A stretch of DNA of 64,000 nucleotides from Pseudomonas sp. PDM04. Its GTDB lineage: Bacteria; Pseudomonadota; Gammaproteobacteria; Pseudomonadales; Pseudomonadaceae. The translations under genes were made by a program, and so were the position numbers. The notes beneath the pieces were generated by a model, which was not told where the DNA came from, did no database searches, and saw only the letters and a list, made by a program, of their open reading frames with translations. How positions within the stretch are numbered: position 1 is the stretch's first letter; each line of letters begins with the position of its first letter. The stretch lies in the NCBI RefSeq assembly GCF_014851765.1, contig NZ_JACVAI010000001.1:930001-994000 (forward strand), given 5' to 3'. Positions 47,176 through 54,216 of the stretch are shown piece after piece.

Positions 47176-47391
47176 TCACTCCAGGGGTTCGAACTCTTTA
47201 TGGGTTTTCAGGTAGCTCAGCGCCTGCTCATCGGACGCCGACACCTCGATACGCCCCTTGGCCACCGCCAGCGTGCGATCGGTGTTTGGGATAATCAGCG
47301 TGCGCGAGGTGAAGACCTTGTCGCGGAATGTCAGCAGCAAATCGCGGGCCGGCGCGATATCGTCGACCGGCAACTCGGTAGGTTTGGCCAT
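47176..47391 (-). CDS. Small phage tail-region protein of unknown function
   Basis: A 71-aa protein (MAKPTELPVDDIAPARDLLL...) between gpV- and gpW-like genes. The C-terminal half TLAVAKGRIEVSASDEQALS then YLKTHKEFEPL resembles the small mu-type conserved proteins found at this place in several myoviruses. GGAG precedes the ATG at 47391. Role unknown. Confidence 0.75.
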   Translation of the reverse strand: MAKPTELPVDDIAPARDLLLTFRDKVFTSRTLIIPNTDRTLAVAKGRIEVSASDEQALSYLKTHKEFEPLE

Positions 47392-47407
47392 GATTTCTCC
47401 AGGCATG

Positions 47408-47430
47408 AAAAAGCCCGCATAGTGCGGGCT
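47408..47430 (-). terminator. Intra-operon hairpin with T-run, after gpV
   Basis: AGCCCGCA (47412-47419) pairs perfectly with TGCGGGCT (47423-47430); the minus strand continues in TTTTT. It lies between the gpV-like gene and the 71-aa gene. Confidence 0.65.
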
Positions 47431-47443
47431 GTTAAGGGATGGA

Positions 47444-48037
47444 TTAATGCGTGTGGTGGTTGCTGTTGCCGCCGGCATCAAGAATCTGGCCGTCACTGGT
47501 GATGTTGCCGGCAGCGTGCAACGTACTGACCAGCTCGACAGCGCCCGTTACGCGTAACGGACCCTGAATTTCCACGTCGGCAATCAGCGTGACGTTGGTG
47601 GTGGTCACCGTGACTGCGTTATCGGTGGTAATCGATTCGGTCGATCCCACCCTGGTGATCACCTGGCCACTGGGCAAGGTAATGGTGTAGGTCTTGGCCT
47701 GCCAGTCATAGACCAGCGAGCCGCCATCGTCGAAGCGCCAGGCCTCGACGTGATCACGGTTATCCGGCTGCGCGCCGGCATTGCCGTACAGCCCAGGAAT
47801 GAAGGTGCCCATGCCGGCCTGACCGCTGGGGTTAAACAACACACCCTGCTCACCAATGCTCGGCGCCCGCCAATGCCGAGCCATGCCGGCGGCCAGGCTA
47901 TGCCAACGCACCCAGGCACTGGTCCATTCACCGTTGGACACCCGCACCATGGCCGCCGCCAGATCCACGCCGACCACCGCGCACGGCATCAGCATGGCGG
48001 CAATCATCCGATCATGCTCAGCACTGGGGTAGCTCAT
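47444..48037 (-). CDS. Baseplate assembly protein V / spike (P2 gpV-like)
   Basis: A 197-aa spike protein (P2 gpV 211 aa). The N-terminal OB-type region (VDLAAAMVRVSNGEWTSAWV, GEQGVLFNPSGQAG) precedes a beta-helical part. The C-terminus ends GGNSNHHTH, a His-rich end like the iron-binding HxH tip of P2 and T4-type spikes. Copy 3 of the 14-base palindrome lies in its coding sequence (47546-47559). Confidence 0.9.
   Translation of the reverse strand: MSYPSAEHDRMIAAMLMPCAVVGVDLAAAMVRVSNGEWTSAWVRWHSLAAGMARHWRAPSIGEQGVLFNPSGQAGMGTFIPGLYGNAGAQPDNRDHVEAWRFDDGGSLVYDWQAKTYTITLPSGQVITRVGSTESITTDNAVTVTTTNVTLIADVEIQGPLRVTGAVELVSTLHAAGNITSDGQILDAGGNSNHHTH
47546..47559. repeat. Palindrome CGTTACGCGTAACG, copy 3 of 3
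   Basis: Same 14-base palindrome, here inside the gpV-like coding sequence, where it encodes part of the beta-helix. Confidence 0.75.
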
Positions 48038-48543
48038 AAGTCCTCCGGTTGAATCGGACCATCGCCCGGCTCGACGTCAACGACCAGCGTGCCCGGCGGC
48101 TCGTCTGGCCATGGCCATTCCTCGGCACCCAGGTAGAGCTGCTGCGTCCACTCAACCAGCCAGACGGTGTAGCCATCCAGTTCTGGTTTGGTCCAGTCCT
48201 GCATGGCCTGGGTGAATTCAGCAGGCTCCACTGGCAACCCCCAGGTCTGCATGCGTAACAGCACGGCCAGCTGCGCCGCCAAGTGCGCGGCCTGTTGGCA
48301 GTGTTGCGGCTTGATGGGATCAACGATGATCCGCGCTTCGAATCGGCAAACCAACGTGCTCTCACCGGTGCCAACGTCCGGACCTGGCTCAATTTCAGCC
48401 ATCTCAAGGAAGACTACCGGTAATGCAATCCGGTCCTTGATATTCGGCCACGTCGCCACTGCTTTGATGCCTGGCAGATTGCTCTGCAAATGCTGCTCAA
48501 TCGCCCGGTAGAGCTGGTCAAGGCTAAAAGGCTCTTCAGACAT
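48034..48543 (-). CDS. Putative tail terminator/completion protein
   Basis: A 169-aa acidic protein (MSEEPFSLDQLYRAIEQHLQ...). Size and position, between minor tail Z and the spike, suggest a tail terminator or completion protein of the gpR or DUF1834 kind, but no motif proves it. The C-terminal 40 residues are rich in Trp, Pro and Asp/Glu. Coupled by 8 bases to Z upstream and 4 bases to gpV downstream. The frame is open further upstream only through overlap with Z. Confidence 0.65.
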   Translation of the reverse strand: MSEEPFSLDQLYRAIEQHLQSNLPGIKAVATWPNIKDRIALPVVFLEMAEIEPGPDVGTGESTLVCRFEARIIVDPIKPQHCQQAAHLAAQLAVLLRMQTWGLPVEPAEFTQAMQDWTKPELDGYTVWLVEWTQQLYLGAEEWPWPDEPPGTLVVDVEPGDGPIQPEDL

Positions 48544-49201
48544 TGGCCGTCCCCTTGAGGTACTTCTGCAATTCAAAGTTGAACTCTTGCTGCAGGATCT
48601 CCAGCAAACGTGCGTGTGCACGATGGGTCCAGGTGTCGAAGTGCGGTCGCGCTTGTTCCAGCGAAACCTTGGCCTTGGCCAACGGAAAGCGATTGCCGTT
48701 TTCCGCGACCCAACCCGAACTGGCTCCACCAGCACCTGACACGGTGCTATCGGGGTAATCGTCCGCGCTGAAATGCTTGCTCGCGGTACGAATCCAGATG
48801 TCAGGCTTGTTTCCGTAGACCTGTTTAAGGAAAGCACCTTGGTAACGCCGCCCGGCCACCGAAACACCGTTGCTGGACTGTCTCGCGCGACCAATGCGGC
48901 TGGACTCAATGGGATTAAGACCGAACCACAACTTACCGCTCGCAGCGCGGCCAGAAACGGGATAGGCACGCATGCGCTGACGGACTGCCGCGACCGCGAT
49001 GCGCTCCTGACGACCGACAGCTCGGGCAATGTGCGTGCGTAGCCAGCCCAACGTCTTGTTGATCGCTCGTCTCTGGGCGGCAGCTGCCGCTTTCGGCACC
49101 AGCTTGGCGAAGTCCTCGAAAGCTTGCAGATCTGCGACTGATGACTGGATGGTGAGCATCCCGCCACCGGCCGACGGTTTGAAATAGCTGCCGACACTCA
49201 T
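48536..49201 (-). CDS. Minor tail protein Z-like (tail completion)
   Basis: A 221-aa basic protein resembling lambda gpZ (192 aa), which completes tails so they can join heads. Family features are the helical N-terminal part with AAAAAQRRAINKTLGWLRTH and a C-terminal region DTWTHRAHARLLEILQQEFN. It marks the boundary between the lambda-type head and P2-type tail modules. Confidence 0.8.
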   Translation of the reverse strand: MSVGSYFKPSAGGGMLTIQSSVADLQAFEDFAKLVPKAAAAAQRRAINKTLGWLRTHIARAVGRQERIAVAAVRQRMRAYPVSGRAASGKLWFGLNPIESSRIGRARQSSNGVSVAGRRYQGAFLKQVYGNKPDIWIRTASKHFSADDYPDSTVSGAGGASSGWVAENGNRFPLAKAKVSLEQARPHFDTWTHRAHARLLEILQQEFNFELQKYLKGTANV

Positions 49202-49518
49202 GCGCGCATCCTCAATATCAACGCGACCAGGCCGTCACCGCTGGGCTCCAGCTGGATCAGGTCGTAATCACCGCCGCCATCAAGCATCGGCAAATTGACA
49301 CTGACCTGCGTGCCCGGCTCCAGTCCGTCGGTTTCGCCTACACGAACCTCGAAACGAGGCTCCCGGAGACCGGTGTTAAGCTTGCCGAACTGGGGTTGAA
49401 GCCAGGGCGCCGAAAAATAGCCGAGAACTTCTCGGCCGTTGATCAGCGCGACATCACCCAGCTCGTCCAGGACCATCGTGTCCATTTCCTCGATGAGCTC
49501 ACGAAAGGCCACGGTCAT
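49198..49518 (-). CDS. Head-tail joining protein (lambda FII-like)
   Basis: A 106-aa protein (lambda FII 117 aa), which forms the site where the tail attaches. FRELIEEMDTMVLDELGDVA, then INGREVLGYFSAPW matches the attachment family. ATGA overlap with Z downstream and with the FI-like gene upstream. Confidence 0.8.
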   Translation of the reverse strand: MTVAFRELIEEMDTMVLDELGDVALINGREVLGYFSAPWLQPQFGKLNTGLREPRFEVRVGETDGLEPGTQVSVNLPMLDGGGDYDLIQLEPSGDGLVALILRMRA

Positions 49519-49739
49519 TCACCATCGTCAGGATCGTCATCCGAGTCATCGGTGGATCCCTGAGCTTCACGCAGGATCTGTTGGGCCAACGCATCCTTGA
49601 TCGGTGCAATGCGCCCTTCAGCGATCAACGCTTCCGCGACCTCCTTGGACGGCGGGCTGTACGGCTCGCCCTTCACAACCACCACACGCCCGTCCTGAAC
49701 GCAGCCATCGACTACGAGGTATTCGGCTTTTTTGGCCAT
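49515..49739 (-). CDS. Small acidic head protein (FI-like position)
   Basis: A 74-aa protein (MAKKAEYLVVDGCVQDGRVV...) with an extremely acidic end (STDDSDDDPDDGE). It sits where lambda has FI, a packaging-stimulating protein, between major capsid and FII. The FI assignment is positional; sequence similarity is not evident. Confidence 0.65.
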   Translation of the reverse strand: MAKKAEYLVVDGCVQDGRVVVVKGEPYSPPSKEVAEALIAEGRIAPIKDALAQQILREAQGSTDDSDDDPDDGE

Positions 49740-49740
49740 G

Positions 49741-50769
49741 TCACACCACCTTGGCGTAGATGAAAGCATCGGGTTCCAGCAGCCCCGCCAGCGCCGCACT
49801 TTGCAGCTTCAGCCAGCGGGCGCTCGGCTCTTCAGTTACCCAACTTTTCGGGAATCGCGCGGCCTCCACCAAACCGCTTTCAACGGCAGCCAGATCCTGA
49901 ATAGCGCCATACAACATGGCGTTGCGCGTGGAAGTAGAACCGAGGATCAGACCGCCCGCAGGAATCAAGGGTTGCTCATCCTCGTCGTCGTCCAGATACC
50001 ACTCGTCATAGCCGTACAGGTCAACGCCCGGATCGTTCAGGTAGCCCAGGTAAGTCACACCTTCAGGCAGTTCTTCAGGCTTGATCAGGCCCATATCAAC
50101 GCGACGGGTGTTGAGTTGCTTGAGCACCGTCGGGTCCGACTGGAATGCATCCAGCGCTTCGCCGCTCATGGCCACCGTGTTGGCAGTACGACCGGAGTCT
50201 TTGGCAATCTTGCGTTTCCAGGTGCGCAAGTTGCCGATCGGGTCTGAGCCTTCACCGCCCCACTTGCCACTGGCCAGGCTGATTTTGTGGTCGCTGGCCA
50301 TCAGAAAATCGATGGTGTCATCCACACCGTCACCGATCACGCGCACCTTGCCGGTCGTCAACGCCTGGGCGCACATCCACTCTTCGCGACGCACAATCTC
50401 GTCATCGAGGTCACGGAGATCCTTACCCAGCAATTGCGCAGCGCGCTCAAGGGGCGTGCGCGAAGCAAACGGGTTGTCACCTGCTGCACGCTTGAGTACC
50501 AGTTCGGCAGTGGTTTCACGTTTGGGCTGAATGTAAGGCGGCGTGTAGGTACTGGTGGTGAAACCGTCCCGCAGCGAAAGGCTGCCCGGCAGACGCGGGT
50601 GTACAAACGGCGCCATTTTGCGTTTGCCCTTGATGATGTCGATGTCCACCGTCTTGGTGGGAAACGTCACCGGGCTTCCGCCGTTGAAAAAGGTGTTCAA
50701 CAGAAAGCGGCGGGCGGACGGCATTTGCTCGACCGCTTCCAGCATGGTGCGGGTATCAAAAATATCCAT
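49741..50769 (-). CDS. Major capsid protein (lambda E-like)
   Basis: A 342-aa capsid protein (lambda gpE 341 aa). MDIFDTRTMLEAVEQMPSAR and FLLNTFFNGGSPVTFPTKTV are family hallmarks, followed by MAPFVHPRLPGS. Flanked by decoration protein and FI/FII genes exactly as in lambda. Confidence 0.94.
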   Translation of the reverse strand: MDIFDTRTMLEAVEQMPSARRFLLNTFFNGGSPVTFPTKTVDIDIIKGKRKMAPFVHPRLPGSLSLRDGFTTSTYTPPYIQPKRETTAELVLKRAAGDNPFASRTPLERAAQLLGKDLRDLDDEIVRREEWMCAQALTTGKVRVIGDGVDDTIDFLMASDHKISLASGKWGGEGSDPIGNLRTWKRKIAKDSGRTANTVAMSGEALDAFQSDPTVLKQLNTRRVDMGLIKPEELPEGVTYLGYLNDPGVDLYGYDEWYLDDDEDEQPLIPAGGLILGSTSTRNAMLYGAIQDLAAVESGLVEAARFPKSWVTEEPSARWLKLQSAALAGLLEPDAFIYAKVV

Positions 50770-50782
50770 CAGAAGCTCCGGT

Positions 50783-51133
50783 TTATCGAATGAACAGGCA
50801 CAGGGAACGCAGCGCGGCTTTCGCCTTCGCCAAAGTCAATCCCTCACCGAGGTTGAGTTGGCTGGCGAGCACTTCGCCGGTGAGGCGAATCGGTGCGGGT
50901 CGGGCGCCCTGGCTGGTGTCGATGGCCAGGTCGAGGACCGCCAATGGGGCTTCAGAACCATCAGAGGCGGAGGCCTTGCACAGCCGGTATTCGCCGGTGG
51001 CTGTCACCTGGCCCAACACGGCGCCGCGCTGCAGGGTCTGGCCGGTGGCGATCACCGCAATGTCGACCATCACCGGAAAGTGGCCGGCGGACAGCTGGTC
51101 CGGCACGTAGGTTTGACGTTCAGGGTTACTCAT
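50783..51133 (-). CDS. Head decoration protein (lambda D-like)
   Basis: A 116-aa protein (lambda gpD 110 aa) that binds trimer-wise to the expanded capsid and stabilises it. Landmarks are GHFPVMVDIAVIATGQTLQR then GAVLGQVTATGEYRL. Lies directly upstream of the capsid gene. Confidence 0.92.
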   Translation of the reverse strand: MSNPERQTYVPDQLSAGHFPVMVDIAVIATGQTLQRGAVLGQVTATGEYRLCKASASDGSEAPLAVLDLAIDTSQGARPAPIRLTGEVLASQLNLGEGLTLAKAKAALRSLCLFIR

Positions 51134-51145
51134 GACGTTCTCCGA

Positions 51146-51547
51146 TCAGCGGCGCGATGCGCCAGCGACAATAGAATTGACGACAGCTTTGCGTTCGCCC
51201 TGGCTGTCATCTCCCGACGGCGTGGCAGCCGAGGTGCCGGTGGCATCAGCCTTGATCGCGTTGAGAGAAATGCCGCGATCCTGGGCAGCCTTGAACAGCT
51301 GCAGGGCCGTGGCTTCGATTGAGGTTCCGGCGTCGATGGCGGCAGCGATTTCAGTCTCGAACCCCTTGCTTGCCAGAGCGTGGATGCCGGTGATGCGCTG
51401 ACGTTCGGCCGTTGCGCCCTCTTCACGGCTTTGGGTGCGAATGTTCTCCACATCCGGCTGGCTGGCCTGGGCAATCTGGATGGTCTGCGGGTCCGTGCCG
51501 GCGGCCAGCGCCTCACGCAACTCCGCCGTGCTGCTGACGGTGGTCAT
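51146..51547 (-). CDS. Nested scaffold protein (Nu3-like), in frame within the protease gene
   Basis: An in-frame ATG at 51547 (residue 278 of the protease) is preceded by GAGGAA at seven bases, a better ribosome site than expected by chance inside a gene. It would yield a 133-aa scaffold (MTTVSSTAELREALAAGTD...) ending with the protease C-terminus, just as lambda Nu3 arises within gene C. Confidence 0.65.
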   Translation of the reverse strand: MTTVSSTAELREALAAGTDPQTIQIAQASQPDVENIRTQSREEGATAERQRITGIHALASKGFETEIAAAIDAGTSIEATALQLFKAAQDRGISLNAIKADATGTSAATPSGDDSQGERKAVVNSIVAGASRR

Positions 51548-52378
51548 GTTGAATTTCCTCGGTTGGGTTGCGGCCGGTTTGGCCAGTTCAGTAATCAGTG
51601 CTTCCAGTGCGCCCAGGCGATGAGCCAGGCCGGATTCGACAGCGGCTGCGCCGACGCGCAATCCGCCGAAGTCGCCCATTTCGGGTACGCGTTCGGGATC
51701 GACCCCGAGGTTGCGTGCAACCTTGGCCACGAACACGTCGCCCATGGCATCGACCGTTTCGCCGACCTTGGCGCGGCCCTCCTCGGTCCCGAGATCCACG
51801 CGCTTGTTCGGCGCGTTGCGGCTGACGATCTGATAACGCTTGCGTCCGCTGGATGCCTCGCCCTCCACGACCGCCTCGACCACGACACCGATGCTGCCGG
51901 CGAGCGCGGTTTCGTCGATTACGATCTCGCTGGCCGCCGAAGCGATCCAATAAGCCGCGCTTGCACCGGTGCCGCCGATGTAGGCGACAATGCGTTTTCG
52001 GTCACGGGCCGTATGGATCTGGTCAGCCAGTTCATTGATGCCGGCAGCGACACCGCCTGGGCTGTCGATGTTGAGGATGATCGCGCTGACCTTAGGGTCA
52101 TCCAGCGCCGTTTGCAGGTCTGTGGCCAGCACCTGGGTACTGGTAGCGCCACTGATCTCAGTGAAGAGGTTGGCGTAGCGGAAGACCGGACCGACCACCG
52201 GGATAATGGCCACGCCATTGCGGATGCTGACGGTACGGCTGTTGTCCAGGCGCACACCGGTACGGGTTTCCAACGCGGCCGGATCGCCCATTCGATCTGC
52301 AATGGTCAGCAGGTTATCCAGGGCGCCAGGCAGCATCAGCCAGGGCTGCGAGGCAGCCAGCTCAAATGCGCGGGGCAT
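51146..52378 (-). CDS. Prohead protease, S49 family (lambda C-like)
   Basis: A 410-aa SppA-like protease (lambda gpC 439 aa). The substrate-binding strand is LNIDSPGGVAAGINELADQI; the nucleophile is Ser140 in GGTGASAAYWIAS; Lys192 in NAPNKRVD is the probable general base. The C-terminal 133 residues are helical and Ala/Gln-rich and form a separate scaffold-like region with its own start. Confidence 0.92.
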   Translation of the reverse strand: MPRAFELAASQPWLMLPGALDNLLTIADRMGDPAALETRTGVRLDNSRTVSIRNGVAIIPVVGPVFRYANLFTEISGATSTQVLATDLQTALDDPKVSAIILNIDSPGGVAAGINELADQIHTARDRKRIVAYIGGTGASAAYWIASAASEIVIDETALAGSIGVVVEAVVEGEASSGRKRYQIVSRNAPNKRVDLGTEEGRAKVGETVDAMGDVFVAKVARNLGVDPERVPEMGDFGGLRVGAAAVESGLAHRLGALEALITELAKPAATQPRKFNMTTVSSTAELREALAAGTDPQTIQIAQASQPDVENIRTQSREEGATAERQRITGIHALASKGFETEIAAAIDAGTSIEATALQLFKAAQDRGISLNAIKADATGTSAATPSGDDSQGERKAVVNSIVAGASRR

Positions 52379-52380
52379 GG

Positions 52381-53988
52381 TTATTCCTCGTTGAGATTGG
52401 GTGGCGGAGTTTCCTGCTCGCGTCCCTTAGGCAGCACGTGCAGGCCATCAGCACGACGTTGCTCGACTTCGCGTACGCGTTGGCGATACACCTGTTGCCA
52501 GGGCTCGCCTGTCATCGCGGCGGTTTCCAGGGTTTCGTTGCTGACGCCGATTTCGATGCGTTTGCCAGCGGCGTTGGCTTCCTTCAGCTCATCAATGGCA
52601 CCGCGTGCCGGACCGATCCAGATGGCCTGGCAGTACGCCTTGCGCTTGGCCGGGTCGGCATAACCTGGCAACTGGATCAACCCTCGTGCCACGGCCTCAT
52701 CGATCAGCAGTTCCCGACTGGGCTGACAGAAGTCGCAAATCAGCCACCAACGTCGCAAGCTGTAGAAACGCCAGGCTTGCAACATCGCCGCACGCGCCGC
52801 GCTGTAGCTGCTGCTGTAGTGCAGCAGCAGCTCCTCCATCGGCTGCTCCAGGGCCGCGCCAATCTCTTTCACAACGGCGGTGAAAAACGGGTCGAACTGT
52901 GCATTCGGCCTGGCTGGGTTGGCGATCATCGGCTCCTCGCCTTGCCCCAGGTCGACAATCGCGCCCTCGCCCAAGGCCAGCTCGCCGTCGGCAGAGGTGT
53001 CGCCGCCTGCACCAGCGCCTTCGTTGGCCAATGCTGTGAGAGGCAAGTTCGAGGTTTGAAAGTCGTTGGTCTTTTTGATGAACACCGTGAACATGGCCGA
53101 GATAACAGCGGCCATCAACTCGGCGCTGCTGTAGCGCTCGAGCTTTTGCAGTGGCTCCAGCACTGGCGCCAGATACGGTGCACCACGCTTCTGGCCTGGT
53201 CGCTCCTTGTCGGCCATGACGTGCATGACACGGCGCCGGCCAGTGTGCTGGCCGAAGGCAGGCAAACGATCCCATCGCTGCGACTGCCCCGCCATGAACT
53301 CGTTGGGATAGCCGTTGCAAACGTGGTACGCAACGGGCGCTCCCAGTTGATCGAACTCAACGCCATCCACTAGGCGGGAACTGTCCAATTGCCCCGCTGG
53401 ATTGCACACCCGATCCGACTCGATCAATTGCAGACGCGTGCTGAACAGACAGCCCGGACGCTCATCGTCAGGGCTGGCTACCAGAACATCACCACCGACC
53501 ATCGACGAGACAATCACCAACGCCTGCAACTGATAGTGGTTGAGGGTCGCTTCGGCATCGCACTCACGAGGGTCATCGGCATACAAAGACCACAAGCGGT
53601 CGAGCTGGGTATTGAGTTCCTCCGCTTGTTGCTCACTCAACCCTAATGCGGCGTGATCGATCTGTGACCGGCACACCAACCCGGTGCCAACCACGTTGGT
53701 GCGCAGACGGGTGATCGCTGCCCGGGCGATCAGATGGTTGCGCATGGCATCCCGAGAACGAGCGACCAACATGCGCCGTTCATTCTGGTCAAGATCCCGA
53801 CGCGGACTGCCCAGCCCAGGTATCCAACTGGCCATGCTGCGCAGGACACGTGAAGCACCTCGCCATCGTGTCTCGACGCCTCCCCCACCCCCTTGGGCAA
53901 CGATGGGCCGCGCCTCTGTTGTGGATTTGGCGAGACGTAGAGCCTCGCGCATCAGTAGTTCGGCCGGATCCTTACGAAAAAAGCCCAT
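52381..53988 (-). CDS. Portal protein (lambda B-like)
   Basis: A 535-aa portal protein (lambda gpB 533 aa). RDAMRNHLIARAAITRLRTN, then VVGTGLVCRSQID, and the late AIWIGPARGAIDELKEANAA are lambda-family portal landmarks. Follows the gpW-like gene by 2 bases. Confidence 0.94.
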   Translation of the reverse strand: MGFFRKDPAELLMREALRLAKSTTEARPIVAQGGGGGVETRWRGASRVLRSMASWIPGLGSPRRDLDQNERRMLVARSRDAMRNHLIARAAITRLRTNVVGTGLVCRSQIDHAALGLSEQQAEELNTQLDRLWSLYADDPRECDAEATLNHYQLQALVIVSSMVGGDVLVASPDDERPGCLFSTRLQLIESDRVCNPAGQLDSSRLVDGVEFDQLGAPVAYHVCNGYPNEFMAGQSQRWDRLPAFGQHTGRRRVMHVMADKERPGQKRGAPYLAPVLEPLQKLERYSSAELMAAVISAMFTVFIKKTNDFQTSNLPLTALANEGAGAGGDTSADGELALGEGAIVDLGQGEEPMIANPARPNAQFDPFFTAVVKEIGAALEQPMEELLLHYSSSYSAARAAMLQAWRFYSLRRWWLICDFCQPSRELLIDEAVARGLIQLPGYADPAKRKAYCQAIWIGPARGAIDELKEANAAGKRIEIGVSNETLETAAMTGEPWQQVYRQRVREVEQRRADGLHVLPKGREQETPPPNLNEE

Positions 53989-53990
53989 AG

Positions 53991-54206
53991 TCAGATCGCC
54001 ATGTAAGAGATGCGGTTACGGCCACGACCTTGTTGCTGCGCCAGTTCTAATGCGACCTCCTTGGCGTATTGCTGCTCCAGCAAGCGCAGGCTGTTCAGCT
54101 CGGCGCGGTACAGCTCACGGTCGCCACGACGCAGGCGCTGGCCTTTTTTCAGGACGCCAGTAATCGCCGCCCGAACTTCCGCAAGGCGCTGTTGTGCGTC
54201 TGTCAT
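53991..54206 (-). CDS. Head-tail connector (lambda W-like)
   Basis: A 71-aa helical protein (lambda gpW 68 aa) needed for DNA-filled head completion. MTDAQQRLAEVRAAITGVLK then RGDRELYRAELNSLRLLEQQ. Frames upstream of the ATG at 54206 only overlap the terminase gene. Confidence 0.9.
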   Translation of the reverse strand: MTDAQQRLAEVRAAITGVLKKGQRLRRGDRELYRAELNSLRLLEQQYAKEVALELAQQQGRGRNRISYMAI

Positions 54207-54216
54207 GATGGTTTCC

